Positions 36,509-44,131 of a stretch of DNA of 64,000 nucleotides are shown piece by piece; positions within the stretch are counted from its first letter, which is position 1; each line of letters begins with the position of its first letter. Source of the DNA: Serratia rhizosphaerae. GTDB taxonomy: Bacteria; Pseudomonadota; Gammaproteobacteria; Enterobacterales; Enterobacteriaceae. Position numbers and translations under genes: made by a program. The notes under the pieces are model-generated. The model saw only the letters and a list, made by a program, of their open reading frames with translations. It did not search any database and had not been told where the DNA came from. The DNA is taken from contig NZ_CP041764.1 of NCBI RefSeq assembly GCF_009817885.1, forward strand, positions 930,001 to 994,000, in the 5' to 3' direction.

Positions 36509-37114
36509 TCAGAATTTGATGGCGTGACGCCCGGCCAGCGAATGCGACAGCGTGGTGCCGTCGACCATTTCCAGCTCGCCGCCAACCGGCACCCCGTGGG
36601 CGATGCGGCTGGCCAGCACGCCGTACTGACCGCACATCTCCGCGATGTAGTTGGCGGTGGCTTCCCCTTCAACCGTCGGGTTAGTCGCCAGGATCACCTC
36701 GGCGATCTCCTCCTGCTCAAGCCGCTGCTCCAGCCGGTCGAGGCCGATATCGGCCGGGCCGATGCCGTCCAGCGGCGACAGATGCCCCATCAGCACAAAG
36801 TAGCGGCCGGCAAACTGGCCGGTCTGCTCAATGGCGTGGATATCCGCCGGGCTCTCCACCACGCAGATCTGGCCGTTTTGCTGACGGCGCGGATTGGCGC
36901 AGATGGTGCAGACATCTTGCTCGGTAAAGGTGCGGCAATCGGCGCAGTGGCCGATTTCCGACATGGCGCGGGTCAACGCCTGCGCCAAACGCATACCGCC
37001 GCTGCGATCCCGTTGCAGCAGTTGGAACGCCATACGCTGCGCCGATTTCGGGCCTACGCCCGGCAGGCAGCGCAGCGCCTCCATCAATGACTCCAGCAGC
37101 GGACTGGTTTGCAT
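36509..37114 (-). CDS. recR: Recombination mediator protein RecR
   Basis: Part of the RecFOR machinery loading RecA onto gapped DNA, 201 residues as in E. coli. A helix-hairpin-helix (LRCLPGVGPKSAQRMAF, about 14-30) is followed by a C4 zinc finger (CADCRTFTEQDVCTIC, 57-72) and a Toprim domain (ICVVESPADIHAIE onwards). The start codon shares one base with the ybaB stop (TGATG), so the two are translationally coupled in the dnaX-ybaB-recR operon. Confidence 0.97.
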   Translation of the reverse strand: MQTSPLLESLMEALRCLPGVGPKSAQRMAFQLLQRDRSGGMRLAQALTRAMSEIGHCADCRTFTEQDVCTICANPRRQQNGQICVVESPADIHAIEQTGQFAGRYFVLMGHLSPLDGIGPADIGLDRLEQRLEQEEIAEVILATNPTVEGEATANYIAEMCGQYGVLASRIAHGVPVGGELEMVDGTTLSHSLAGRHAIKF

Positions 37115-37443
37115 CAGAATGGCATCTTAAAGCCAGGAGGCAGTTGCATGCCGCTGGAGACCGACGCCATTTTCTCTTTCTGCGTTTCTTCGATGCGACG
37201 CGCGGCGTCATTGAACGCAGCGGCGATCAAATCTTCCAGCATCTCTTTGTCGTCTTCCATCAGGCTTGGATCGATCTCCACGCGGCGGCAGTTGTGCGCC
37301 CCGTTAATCGTCACTTTCACCAGGCCAGCGCCGGATTCGCCAGTTACTTCCAATTTGGCGATTTCTTCCTGCATCTGCTGCATTTTTTCCTGCATTTGCT
37401 GGGCTTGCTTCATCATGTTGCCCAGACCGCCTTTACCAAACAT
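37114..37443 (-). CDS. ybaB: Nucleoid-associated protein YbaB/EbfC
   Basis: A small DNA-binding protein of 109 residues, matching E. coli YbaB. The start at MFGKGGLGNMMKQAQQMQ (37443) is favoured; the frame opens six codons earlier. An N-terminal Met/Gln-rich helix (8-30) is followed by the conserved GLVKVTINGAHNCRRVEIDPSLM. It lies between dnaX (42-base gap) and recR (one-base overlap), the standard order. Confidence 0.95.
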   Translation of the reverse strand: MFGKGGLGNMMKQAQQMQEKMQQMQEEIAKLEVTGESGAGLVKVTINGAHNCRRVEIDPSLMEDDKEMLEDLIAAAFNDAARRIEETQKEKMASVSSGMQLPPGFKMPF

Positions 37444-37485
37444 AGTCGTCTCTCGTAGCAATGGGCCGCGCAGGGTGCGCAGCGA

Positions 37486-39435
37486 TTAAAGGGGGCGAAT
37501 ACTCTCTTCATCCAAATCCGCATCGAAGAACCGACGCAGCGTCTGAATGTTGGTATCCGCAACGATAGACTGACGCGCCTGCGCCAGTTTTTCTTCATAA
37601 ATGGCTTGCCGCCATTCCAGCGGAGTACGCTCCGCCGGGTTTTCGTCTTCCACCACCGTCAGCTCAACCGGACCGCCGTGCAGCTCGCTGAGCGCCTCGC
37701 TGAGCGCCTTCTGCGCCGAAGGCGAATTCAGATGGCGCTGCGCCGGCCGCAGGTGAAGACAAATCTTGCCGGGTGCCTGCTGCTCTTTAAAGGCGTTTAA
37801 CGCCAGCTGCTGCACCAGTTTGGGAATGTTAAGCTTATCGATTTCCGCCGCCCAGGCGTCGCGTTCGATCGACTCTGCCACCAGTTTAGCCGACAGTTCG
37901 GGCGTTTTTTCATGTTCCAGCGCGGTGCGCAGCGCCTTCGGCGTGGCGACCGGCTCAGGCGCGGCTTCCGGCTCGGTTTGCGCACGCCAGCGGTAAGCTT
38001 CCGGCTTGGCCGGTTTCTGCTGCACGATCTTTTCCGCCTGACGCTGCTGGCTGCGCTCAGTCACGGAAGCTAATCGCTCCAGCGCTGAGTTTGCCGGCCG
38101 CGCTCTTCCTGGCGCCGCCGGCTCACTCTTTTTTGCGGTGGATGCCCCCTGTTGCCGCTGCAACTGGGTGCGCGCCTTCAATAACTGCGCGGTGGCATCC
38201 GGTAATGATGTTGCCGCCGCGCGTTGCGGCGGTGCGCTGCTGCCCAACGGCGGCGGCGTATCCTGCATGTGCTGCACCTGCGGTGCTTGTGGCGCTTGCG
38301 GTGCCTGAACGGCCACCGGCGCACTGGCGACCGGCTCCGGAATCAATGCCTTGGGATGAAACGCCAGCGCGCGCAGCAGCGTCATTTCGACGCCCATACG
38401 GCGATCCGGCGCGTAGGCCAGTTCTTTACGGCCGATCAGCAGCGTTTGGTAATACAGCTGTACGTCGGTCGGCGGCAACGTGCGGGCCAGCTCGCGCAGC
38501 CGCTGCTCAATCGCCGCGTAGTGGTTATCCAGCACCGACGGCAGCAGTTGCACCATGGCAATCCGGTGCAGCAGCGCCAGCGTCTCCACCAGCAGGTTTT
38601 CCCAGTCGACGCCGCGCGAAGCGGCCTGCGCCACCTGCGCCATCACCTTTTCACCGTCGGCGGTCACCAACGCTTCAAGGATCGCCAGCGGCTGTTCGTC
38701 GTCCAGCGTGCCGAGCATCTGGCTGACGGTGGCGGCGGTAACCTGCCCCTGCCCCATGGCGATCGCCTGATCGGTCAGGCTCAGGGCGTCACGCATGCTG
38801 CCGTCGGCGGCGCGCGCCAGCAATTGCAGCGCACGCGCGTCGCTGGTGATGCTCTCGGCCTGCAGCACCGTCTCCAGCTGGTTGCGGATCTGTTCAACGT
38901 CCAGGGCTTTCAGATGGAATTGCAGGCAGCGTGACAGAATGGTCACCGGCAATTTCTGCGGATCGGTGGTCGCCAGCAGGAATTTGACGTGCTCCGGTGG
39001 CTCTTCCAGCGTTTTCAGCAACGCGTTGAAGCTATGACGCGACAGCATATGCACTTCATCGATCAGGTAGACCTTGAAGCGGCCGCGCGCCGGCGCGTAC
39101 TGCACGTTATCCAGCAGATCGCGGGTGTCTTCCACTTTGGTGCGCGAGGCGGCGTCGATTTCAATCAGGTCGACAAAACGCCCCTGCTCAATCTCGCGGC
39201 AGTTATCGCATTGACCGCACGGCGTGGCGGTGATGCCGGTTTCACAGTTCAGGCCTTTGGCCAGCAGGCGGGCGATGGTGGTTTTACCCACGCCGCGCGT
39301 GCCCGAGAACAGATAGGCGTGATGAATCCGCCCCAGCGAGAGGCCGTTAGCCAGCGCCGTCAGGACATGTTCTTGTCCGACAACATCTGCAAACGTTTGA
39401 GGGCGCCACTTACGGGCGAGAACCTGATAGCTCAT
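37486..39435 (-). CDS. dnaX: DNA polymerase III subunits tau and gamma
   Basis: The clamp-loader ATPase, 649 residues for tau. The AAA+ module (1-370) has Walker A GTRGVGKTT near 45, zinc-binding cysteines in CETG...CGQCDNC (64-79), Walker B LIDEVHM and the SRC motif ILSRCLQFH. Beyond the Pro/Ala/Gln-rich linker, domains IV-V (about 440-649) bind DnaB and alpha. A slippery heptamer at 38128-38134 permits a -1 shift that would end after one codon, giving a 437-residue gamma form as in E. coli. It lies upstream of ybaB-recR, probably in one transcript. Confidence 0.97.
   Translation of the reverse strand: MSYQVLARKWRPQTFADVVGQEHVLTALANGLSLGRIHHAYLFSGTRGVGKTTIARLLAKGLNCETGITATPCGQCDNCREIEQGRFVDLIEIDAASRTKVEDTRDLLDNVQYAPARGRFKVYLIDEVHMLSRHSFNALLKTLEEPPEHVKFLLATTDPQKLPVTILSRCLQFHLKALDVEQIRNQLETVLQAESITSDARALQLLARAADGSMRDALSLTDQAIAMGQGQVTAATVSQMLGTLDDEQPLAILEALVTADGEKVMAQVAQAASRGVDWENLLVETLALLHRIAMVQLLPSVLDNHYAAIEQRLRELARTLPPTDVQLYYQTLLIGRKELAYAPDRRMGVEMTLLRALAFHPKALIPEPVASAPVAVQAPQAPQAPQVQHMQDTPPPLGSSAPPQRAAATSLPDATAQLLKARTQLQRQQGASTAKKSEPAAPGRARPANSALERLASVTERSQQRQAEKIVQQKPAKPEAYRWRAQTEPEAAPEPVATPKALRTALEHEKTPELSAKLVAESIERDAWAAEIDKLNIPKLVQQLALNAFKEQQAPGKICLHLRPAQRHLNSPSAQKALSEALSELHGGPVELTVVEDENPAERTPLEWRQAIYEEKLAQARQSIVADTNIQTLRRFFDADLDEESIRPL
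38095..38150 (-). promoter_or_regulatory. Programmed -1 frameshift signal in dnaX
   Basis: The minus strand carries the slippery heptamer A-AAA-AAG at 38134-38128 in the correct phase. An SD-like AGGGGG lies about ten bases upstream, and a stem formed by GCCGGC / GCCGGC lies a few bases downstream. After a -1 shift the next codons are GAG and TGA (stop at 38123-38125), exactly the outcome known in E. coli. Confidence 0.9.
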
Positions 39436-39582
39436 TAATACCGGAGAAGTCGAGTAATCTGGAGGGTCATGCTAACACAGCCCCGCGCCAATCCGCGAGG
39501 CCGATATACGCATTGCATCGTCAAACCGCCGCGCGTAAGCCAGCGACGGCGGGTAACATGCCGGGCGGGAAGCCGCCGTCAA

Positions 39583-40134
39583 TCAATGGCCGGCGAAATT
39601 CACCAGGCAGTAGCAATCGATGCCCTGCTTGTTCAGACGCGCTTCGCCGCCGAGATCCGGCAGATTGATGATAAACGCCGCATCTTTGACTTCGCCGCCC
39701 AGGCGGCGGATCAGCTTGGCGGTGGCCTCGATGGTGCCGCCGGTCGCCAGCAGATCGTCCACCACCAGCACGACGTCGCCGGCTTCGATGGCGTCGGTGT
39801 GAATTTCCAGCTGATCGGTGCCGTACTCCAGCTCATAGCTTTCGCTCAGCGTGGCACGCGGCAGTTTGCCCGGCTTGCGCACCGGCACAAAGCCCACGCC
39901 CAATGCCAGCGCCACCGGCGCACCGAACAGGAAACCACGCGCTTCGGTACCAACCACTTTGGTGATGCCTGCATCGCGATAACGCTCGACCAGCAGTTCG
40001 ATGCTGGAAGCATAAGCCAGTGGGTTCTCCAACAGGCTGGTGACGTCACGGAACAGTATGCCCGGCTTCGGGTAATCCGGAATGGTTTTGATACTGTCTT
40101 GAATAAACTGAAGCTGCTGCGCAGTAGCGGTCAT
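39583..40134 (-). CDS. apt: Adenine phosphoribosyltransferase
   Basis: Purine salvage enzyme (adenine + PRPP to AMP), 183 residues. The start at 40134 (MTATAQQLQFIQDSIKTIPDYPKPGILF) agrees with the E. coli length; the frame is open 41 codons upstream without family similarity. The PRPP-binding motif VVLVVDDLLATGGTIEA is near 122-138 and ARGFLFG near 64-70. It sits upstream of dnaX as in E. coli. The same window encodes an adenine deaminase, giving two competing fates for adenine. Confidence 0.96.
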   Translation of the reverse strand: MTATAQQLQFIQDSIKTIPDYPKPGILFRDVTSLLENPLAYASSIELLVERYRDAGITKVVGTEARGFLFGAPVALALGVGFVPVRKPGKLPRATLSESYELEYGTDQLEIHTDAIEAGDVVLVVDDLLATGGTIEATAKLIRRLGGEVKDAAFIINLPDLGGEARLNKQGIDCYCLVNFAGH

Positions 40135-40342
40135 AATTATTGCCTGATAAAACTGCTTAAAACTGGAACGCGGGACGCCTGAAATCCGGGGCGCCTCGAA
40201 GGGAGGATGCCCTGAAAAAGGAAAATAAGGAGGTAACCCGCGCACGAAAACGCTCAAATTTATGCAAACTGACGCACAAATGCAACCGTCCCTTGCTGTA
40301 GGCTTGCCGTTGCCCGTCCGTTCTACCCATCATAATCGGCGT

Positions 40343-40723
40343 TCAGCGCTGTTTTTCTTGTGGCAGATCAACAACCGGTAGACGCCACATAAAAATCAGC
40401 AACGCAAACAGCATCAGCAATAACAAAACGCGCAGCCAGCCGATGTTCACCAACCAGATCGACACGGCGAAGGTCAGCACGCTCAGCAGCATCGCCTTCC
40501 ATTTGGCGCCGGGCGGCAGCGCCTTATGCTGCTGCCAGTGGCGCAGATAGCCGCCGCACCAGGAGCGATACAGCAGCCAGTGGTGAAACCGCGGTGAGGA
40601 TCGCGCAAAACACCAGGCCGCCAGCAGCAAAAACGGCGTCGTCGGCAGCAGCGGCAACACCACGCCGAACGTCGCCAGCACCACCGCCAGCCAACCGACC
40701 ACAATCAACAGCCAACGCGCCAT
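40343..40723 (-). CDS. ybaN: DUF454 inner-membrane protein YbaN
   Basis: A small membrane protein of 126 residues with three hydrophobic segments (about 3-40 as a hairpin and 75-112). The DUF454 core GVVLPLLPTTPFLLLAAWCFARSSPRFHHWLLY is recognisable near 18-50. The start is MARWLLIVVGW at 40723 (or the adjacent ATG at 40726), with GGGGG upstream; the long upstream extension is not real. It is divergent from priC as in E. coli. Function unknown. Confidence 0.9.
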   Translation of the reverse strand: MARWLLIVVGWLAVVLATFGVVLPLLPTTPFLLLAAWCFARSSPRFHHWLLYRSWCGGYLRHWQQHKALPPGAKWKAMLLSVLTFAVSIWLVNIGWLRVLLLLMLFALLIFMWRLPVVDLPQEKQR

Positions 40724-40853
40724 CATTTTCCCCCTTCGCCATGCAGCCTCCACTTTACCACCGCTCCGGGCCGGCGAGGTAACATTCCCCTGCCGCCGCC
40801 GCTTTCGGGTACTATAGCGGCTAACCCGATAACGCCCGTTAGGACACACCACC

Positions 40854-41390
40854 GTGAGCACACACCGACTGATACAGGTTCTGGAACAGCAGATCGCCCA
40901 ACTGGCCGGCGAGGTCTCGCCGCACGGCGACGCGCCGATCCCGCAGGCCCGCTTCGACAGCGCGCTGTTCAGCCACCAGGGCACGCGGCTGCGCGACTAT
41001 CTGGCGCAGATTCAGCACAACTTTGCACAGCTGCAAACCGCGGTCAGTGAAAGCCGTACGCCGCAGGTGGCGTTTCTGGCGGAAAAGCTGGTGGCGCAGA
41101 TCGCCGCGCTGCAACGCGAACTGGCGACGCAGGCGCTGCGGCGTAAAAACCAGCCCAAGGCGGCGAAAGAGGAAGATCTGTATCACAAGCTGGCCGAGCA
41201 TCAGGATTATGAACGTCGGCTGATCGCCATGATTCAGGATCGGGAAAGTTTACTCGGCGCGCAGACTACGCTGGCGGCGCAGCGCAAGCTGCAGCAGGAA
41301 GTGGCGGCGCTGGAGGGACGCCTGATGCGCTGTCGTCAAGCGCTGACGCGCATCGAGCGCGGTATTGAGCGTAAAGAAAACGGTTTTTGA
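40854..41390 (+). CDS. priC: Primosomal replication protein N'' (PriC)
   Basis: A single-strand-binding-protein-interacting restart factor that helps reload DnaB at stalled forks. It has 178 residues (E. coli 175), helical and basic. It contains the family pattern FDSALFSHQGTRLRDYLAQIQHNFAQL near 36-62 and the C-terminal RCRQALTRIERGIERKE. The start is a GTG at 40854 (VSTHRLIQVLEQQIAQL); no ATG fits. It precedes rsmS as in E. coli. Confidence 0.92.
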   Translation: MSTHRLIQVLEQQIAQLAGEVSPHGDAPIPQARFDSALFSHQGTRLRDYLAQIQHNFAQLQTAVSESRTPQVAFLAEKLVAQIAALQRELATQALRRKNQPKAAKEEDLYHKLAEHQDYERRLIAMIQDRESLLGAQTTLAAQRKLQQEVAALEGRLMRCRQALTRIERGIERKENGF

Positions 41391-41541
41391 AGATTTGTCA
41401 CAATATTTGAAGGAAAATGCCCGGCGCCGCCCGACCTTCACTATACTCAATGCCTGTTCACGGGTAGCTTCCCGTTATTTTCCGACATATTAGGCGCGAC
41501 CATGCCGGATATATTTACTCATTGAATTAAACGTTGGATTT

Positions 41542-41718
41542 ATGTCCCTAGAAAATGCTTCACCGGAATTACAGCTGGCGGTAGACCTGATTTACCTGCT
41601 GGAGTGTAACGAGATCGATCCAGCCACCGCGCTGGCGGCGCTGGATATTGTCAAACGGGACTATCAGGAAAAACTGCAGCGCACCGGCGTCACCTCGCCT
41701 TATCTGCCGGAAAGCTGA
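41542..41718 (+). CDS. rsmS: Pleiotropic regulator RsmS (YbaM)
   Basis: A 58-residue protein beginning MSLENASPELQLAVDLIYLLE and containing ALAALDIVKRDYQEKL, clearly the YbaM/RsmS family. In Pectobacterium RsmS affects RsmA-linked control of secreted enzymes; its mechanism is uncertain. It lies 151 bases after priC. It is convergent with the DsrE-family gene that follows. Confidence 0.9.
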   Translation: MSLENASPELQLAVDLIYLLECNEIDPATALAALDIVKRDYQEKLQRTGVTSPYLPES

Positions 41719-41732
41719 GGCGACGACGACGC

Positions 41733-42086
41733 TTAAAACGTCAGCACCTTCTCTGCCGCCAGCGTCCACTGCGCCAGTTCCACCAGTGTGCCAATCTCCA
41801 CGCCGTCGGTCAGCGTCAAGCGGCTGACGCCGCGCGCATCGGCGCAGGTCTTGCACAGTTTGATCGGCACCTGCTGCGCCGTCAGAATTTCCAGCATCTG
41901 CTGCAAATGATAGCCCTCATGCGGCTGCTGCCCGGCAATGCCGGCCACCACCGCATCGGACATCAGAAAAATCTTCAGCTCCAGCGCGCCCTGCTGCTCT
42001 TTCAGCGCGATCGCCAGGCGTAACGCGTTAAACAGGGATTCCTGGCCATAGGCCGCGCCGCTGGCGACTAACACGATAGATGACAT
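41733..42086 (-). CDS. ychN: DsrE-family protein, YchN homologue
   Basis: A cytosolic DsrE/F-fold protein of 117 residues, the same length as E. coli YchN and with its diagnostic stretches ESLFNALRLAIALKEQ, FLMSDAV, QQMLEILTAQQVPIKLCKTCADARG and VEIGTLVELAQWTL. The CKTC pair (about 78-81) is conserved and may be redox-active or carry sulfur. The start is at 42086 behind AGGGG; the upstream open frame runs into acrR and is not coding. Its position next to acrR is where E. coli has mscK, so it is relocated relative to E. coli. Confidence 0.88.
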   Translation of the reverse strand: MSSIVLVASGAAYGQESLFNALRLAIALKEQQGALELKIFLMSDAVVAGIAGQQPHEGYHLQQMLEILTAQQVPIKLCKTCADARGVSRLTLTDGVEIGTLVELAQWTLAAEKVLTF

Positions 42087-42124
42087 AACTGCCCCTTTTC
42101 TGTATTGCTGCGATAAGTATCCGC

Positions 42125-42787
42125 TCAGGAAGTCAGCGCCGCACAATCGGACGGTTTGACGCGCAACGTCGGACAATACTGCACCATTTCGATAAACGCA
42201 TCGACTAACGCCGCCGCCTCGCCCTTCAGATCGAAGGTTTCCGGCATAAATAGCCAGTTTTCCATCAAACCGGTGACGTAAGCGCGTAAAATAACCGCCG
42301 CGCGCCGGGTGTGCAGATCGGCCGGCAGCTGACCGCAACGCATGCTGCTGCGCAGCACGCTTTCAATATGATCGTAACTTTCGAGGTATAAAACTTTGTG
42401 AATGTCATGCAGCTGCATCATTTCGCCGACAAACTCACATTTATGAAAGAGGATCTCCATCAGAGCGCGGCGGCGCACGTCGTCCACCGTCGCCGTCAGG
42501 ACATAAATGAGGATTTCACGTAAAATCCTCAGTGGATTATCAGGAAACTTTGCCTGATACTCTATTTCAAGGTCGCCTATTTTCGACTCTGATAATTCCC
42601 AAACTTCGTTAAACAGGTCTACCTTATTCTTGAAATGCCAGTAAATCGCACCGCGCGTCACCCCGGCTGCCGTTGCAATATCTGTGAGCGACGTGGCGGA
42701 AACGCCGCGCTCGGAAAATTCTCGCACCGCAGCGTCGAGAATCTGTTGTCGGGTTTCTTGCGCCTGCTGTTTGGTTTTTCGTGCCAT
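42125..42787 (-). CDS. acrR: TetR-family repressor AcrR
   Basis: The local repressor of acrAB, 220 residues. The N-terminal TetR helix-turn-helix is at about 10-56 (RQQILDAAVREFSERGVSATSLTDIATAAGVTRGAIYWHFKNK), followed by a helical ligand pocket that senses multiple drugs. It is divergent from acrA with 142 bases between. The 24-bp palindromic operator at 42816-42839 lies in that gap, 29 bases before its own start, consistent with repression of both genes. Confidence 0.95.
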   Translation of the reverse strand: MARKTKQQAQETRQQILDAAVREFSERGVSATSLTDIATAAGVTRGAIYWHFKNKVDLFNEVWELSESKIGDLEIEYQAKFPDNPLRILREILIYVLTATVDDVRRRALMEILFHKCEFVGEMMQLHDIHKVLYLESYDHIESVLRSSMRCGQLPADLHTRRAAVILRAYVTGLMENWLFMPETFDLKGEAAALVDAFIEMVQYCPTLRVKPSDCAALTS

Positions 42788-42815
42788 GGCATTGTTTTTT
42801 CGGGGGAGCGTGATT

Positions 42816-42839
42816 TACATACATTTGCGAATGTATGTA
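42816..42839. promoter_or_regulatory. AcrR operator between acrR and acrA
   Basis: A perfect inverted repeat with 10-base arms TACATACATT / AATGTATGTA around TGCG. It differs, as I recall, from the E. coli AcrR operator by one central base. Confidence 0.92.
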
Positions 42840-42929
42840 CCATAGCACGCACATAAAATTAACGCAGCAATGGGTTTGCGCGCTTGTGATCCATTGATCA
42901 TTTTGAAATCGGACACTTGAGGTCTTTCT

Positions 42930-44114
42930 ATGAACAAAAACAGAGGGTTAACGCCTCTGGCGGCAGTTCTGATGCTTTCCGGCAGCTTAGCGCTTACAGG
43001 ATGTGATAATAAAGAAGCCCAACAGCAAGGCGCTCAACAGGCACCCGAAGTGGGCGTGGTTACCTTGAAGGCACAGCCTCTCAATATGACAACCGACCTG
43101 CCTGGCCGCACCGCTGCATATCGCATCGCCGAAGTTCGCCCTCAGGTCGGCGGCATCATCCTGAAGCGTAACTTTGTCGAAGGCAGCGATATCAAGGCCG
43201 GCGAATCTTTGTATCAAATCGATCCTGCCACCTACCAGGCCAGCTACAACAGTGCCAAAGGTGATCTGGCCAAAGCACAGGCCGCGGCGGAAATCGCACG
43301 TTTAACCGTCAACCGTTACAAACCATTGCTGGGTACCAACTACATCAGTAAGCAAGATTACGATACCGCTACCTCCACCCTGCAGCAAAACAACGCCGCA
43401 GTGCTGGCCGCCAAGGCCGCGGTGGAAACCGCCCGCATCAATCTGGCTTACACCAAGGTGACCTCGCCAATTTCCGGCCGCATCGGCAAGTCCTCCGTGA
43501 CCGAAGGCGCGCTGGTAACGACCGGACAGAGCACCGCGCTGGCCACCGTACAGCAGCTGGATCCGATGTATGTCGACGTCACGCAGTCAAGCAACGATTT
43601 CCTGCGTCTGAAACAGGAGCTGGCCAACGGCACCCTGAAACAGGAAAACGGCAAGGCAAAAGTCAAGCTGCTGCTGGAAAACGGTCAAGAATACGCACAG
43701 GAAGGTTCCCTGGAGTTCTCCGACGTCACCGTCGATGAAACCACCGGTTCCATCACCATCCGCGCGGTATTCCCTAACCCGAACGACCAGCTGCTGCCCG
43801 GCATGTTCGTGCGCGCCCGTCTGGATGAAGGCGTACGCAGCAACGCGCTGTTGGTGCCACAGCAGGGCGTGACGCGCAACCCGCGCGGTCAGGCTACCGC
43901 TTTGGTGGTCGGTGCCGACAACAAGGTTGAAATGCGTACCCTGCAGGCTGACCAGGCCATCGGCGACAAATGGCTGGTTACCGACGGTCTGAAATCTGGC
44001 GACCGCGTGATCGTCACCGGTCTGATGACGACCAAGCCAGGCATGCAGGTAAAAGCACAAGAAGTTGACACTCAGGCGCAAAAACAGCCGCAGGCTGACG
44101 CGCAGAAGTCATAA
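42930..44114 (+). CDS. acrA: Periplasmic membrane-fusion lipoprotein AcrA
   Basis: The adaptor of the AcrAB-TolC drug efflux pump, 394 residues. The lipoprotein signal ends at LTGC with acylated Cys25. The barrel-sandwich/lipoyl domain (about 60-95 and 165-205) flanks an alpha-hairpin (about 100-170), followed by beta-barrel and membrane-proximal domains. The C-terminal tail is Gln-rich. It starts an operon with acrB, 17 bases downstream, and is repressed by AcrR. Confidence 0.96.
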   Translation: MNKNRGLTPLAAVLMLSGSLALTGCDNKEAQQQGAQQAPEVGVVTLKAQPLNMTTDLPGRTAAYRIAEVRPQVGGIILKRNFVEGSDIKAGESLYQIDPATYQASYNSAKGDLAKAQAAAEIARLTVNRYKPLLGTNYISKQDYDTATSTLQQNNAAVLAAKAAVETARINLAYTKVTSPISGRIGKSSVTEGALVTTGQSTALATVQQLDPMYVDVTQSSNDFLRLKQELANGTLKQENGKAKVKLLLENGQEYAQEGSLEFSDVTVDETTGSITIRAVFPNPNDQLLPGMFVRARLDEGVRSNALLVPQQGVTRNPRGQATALVVGADNKVEMRTLQADQAIGDKWLVTDGLKSGDRVIVTGLMTTKPGMQVKAQEVDTQAQKQPQADAQKS

Positions 44115-44131
44115 AAAGGAGCCGGTAATAC

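Noticed and set aside
42840..42929. Possible MarA/SoxS/Rob box upstream of acrA
   Set aside because: Such a site is expected from E. coli, but I could not place a convincing match by eye, so it is not annotated.
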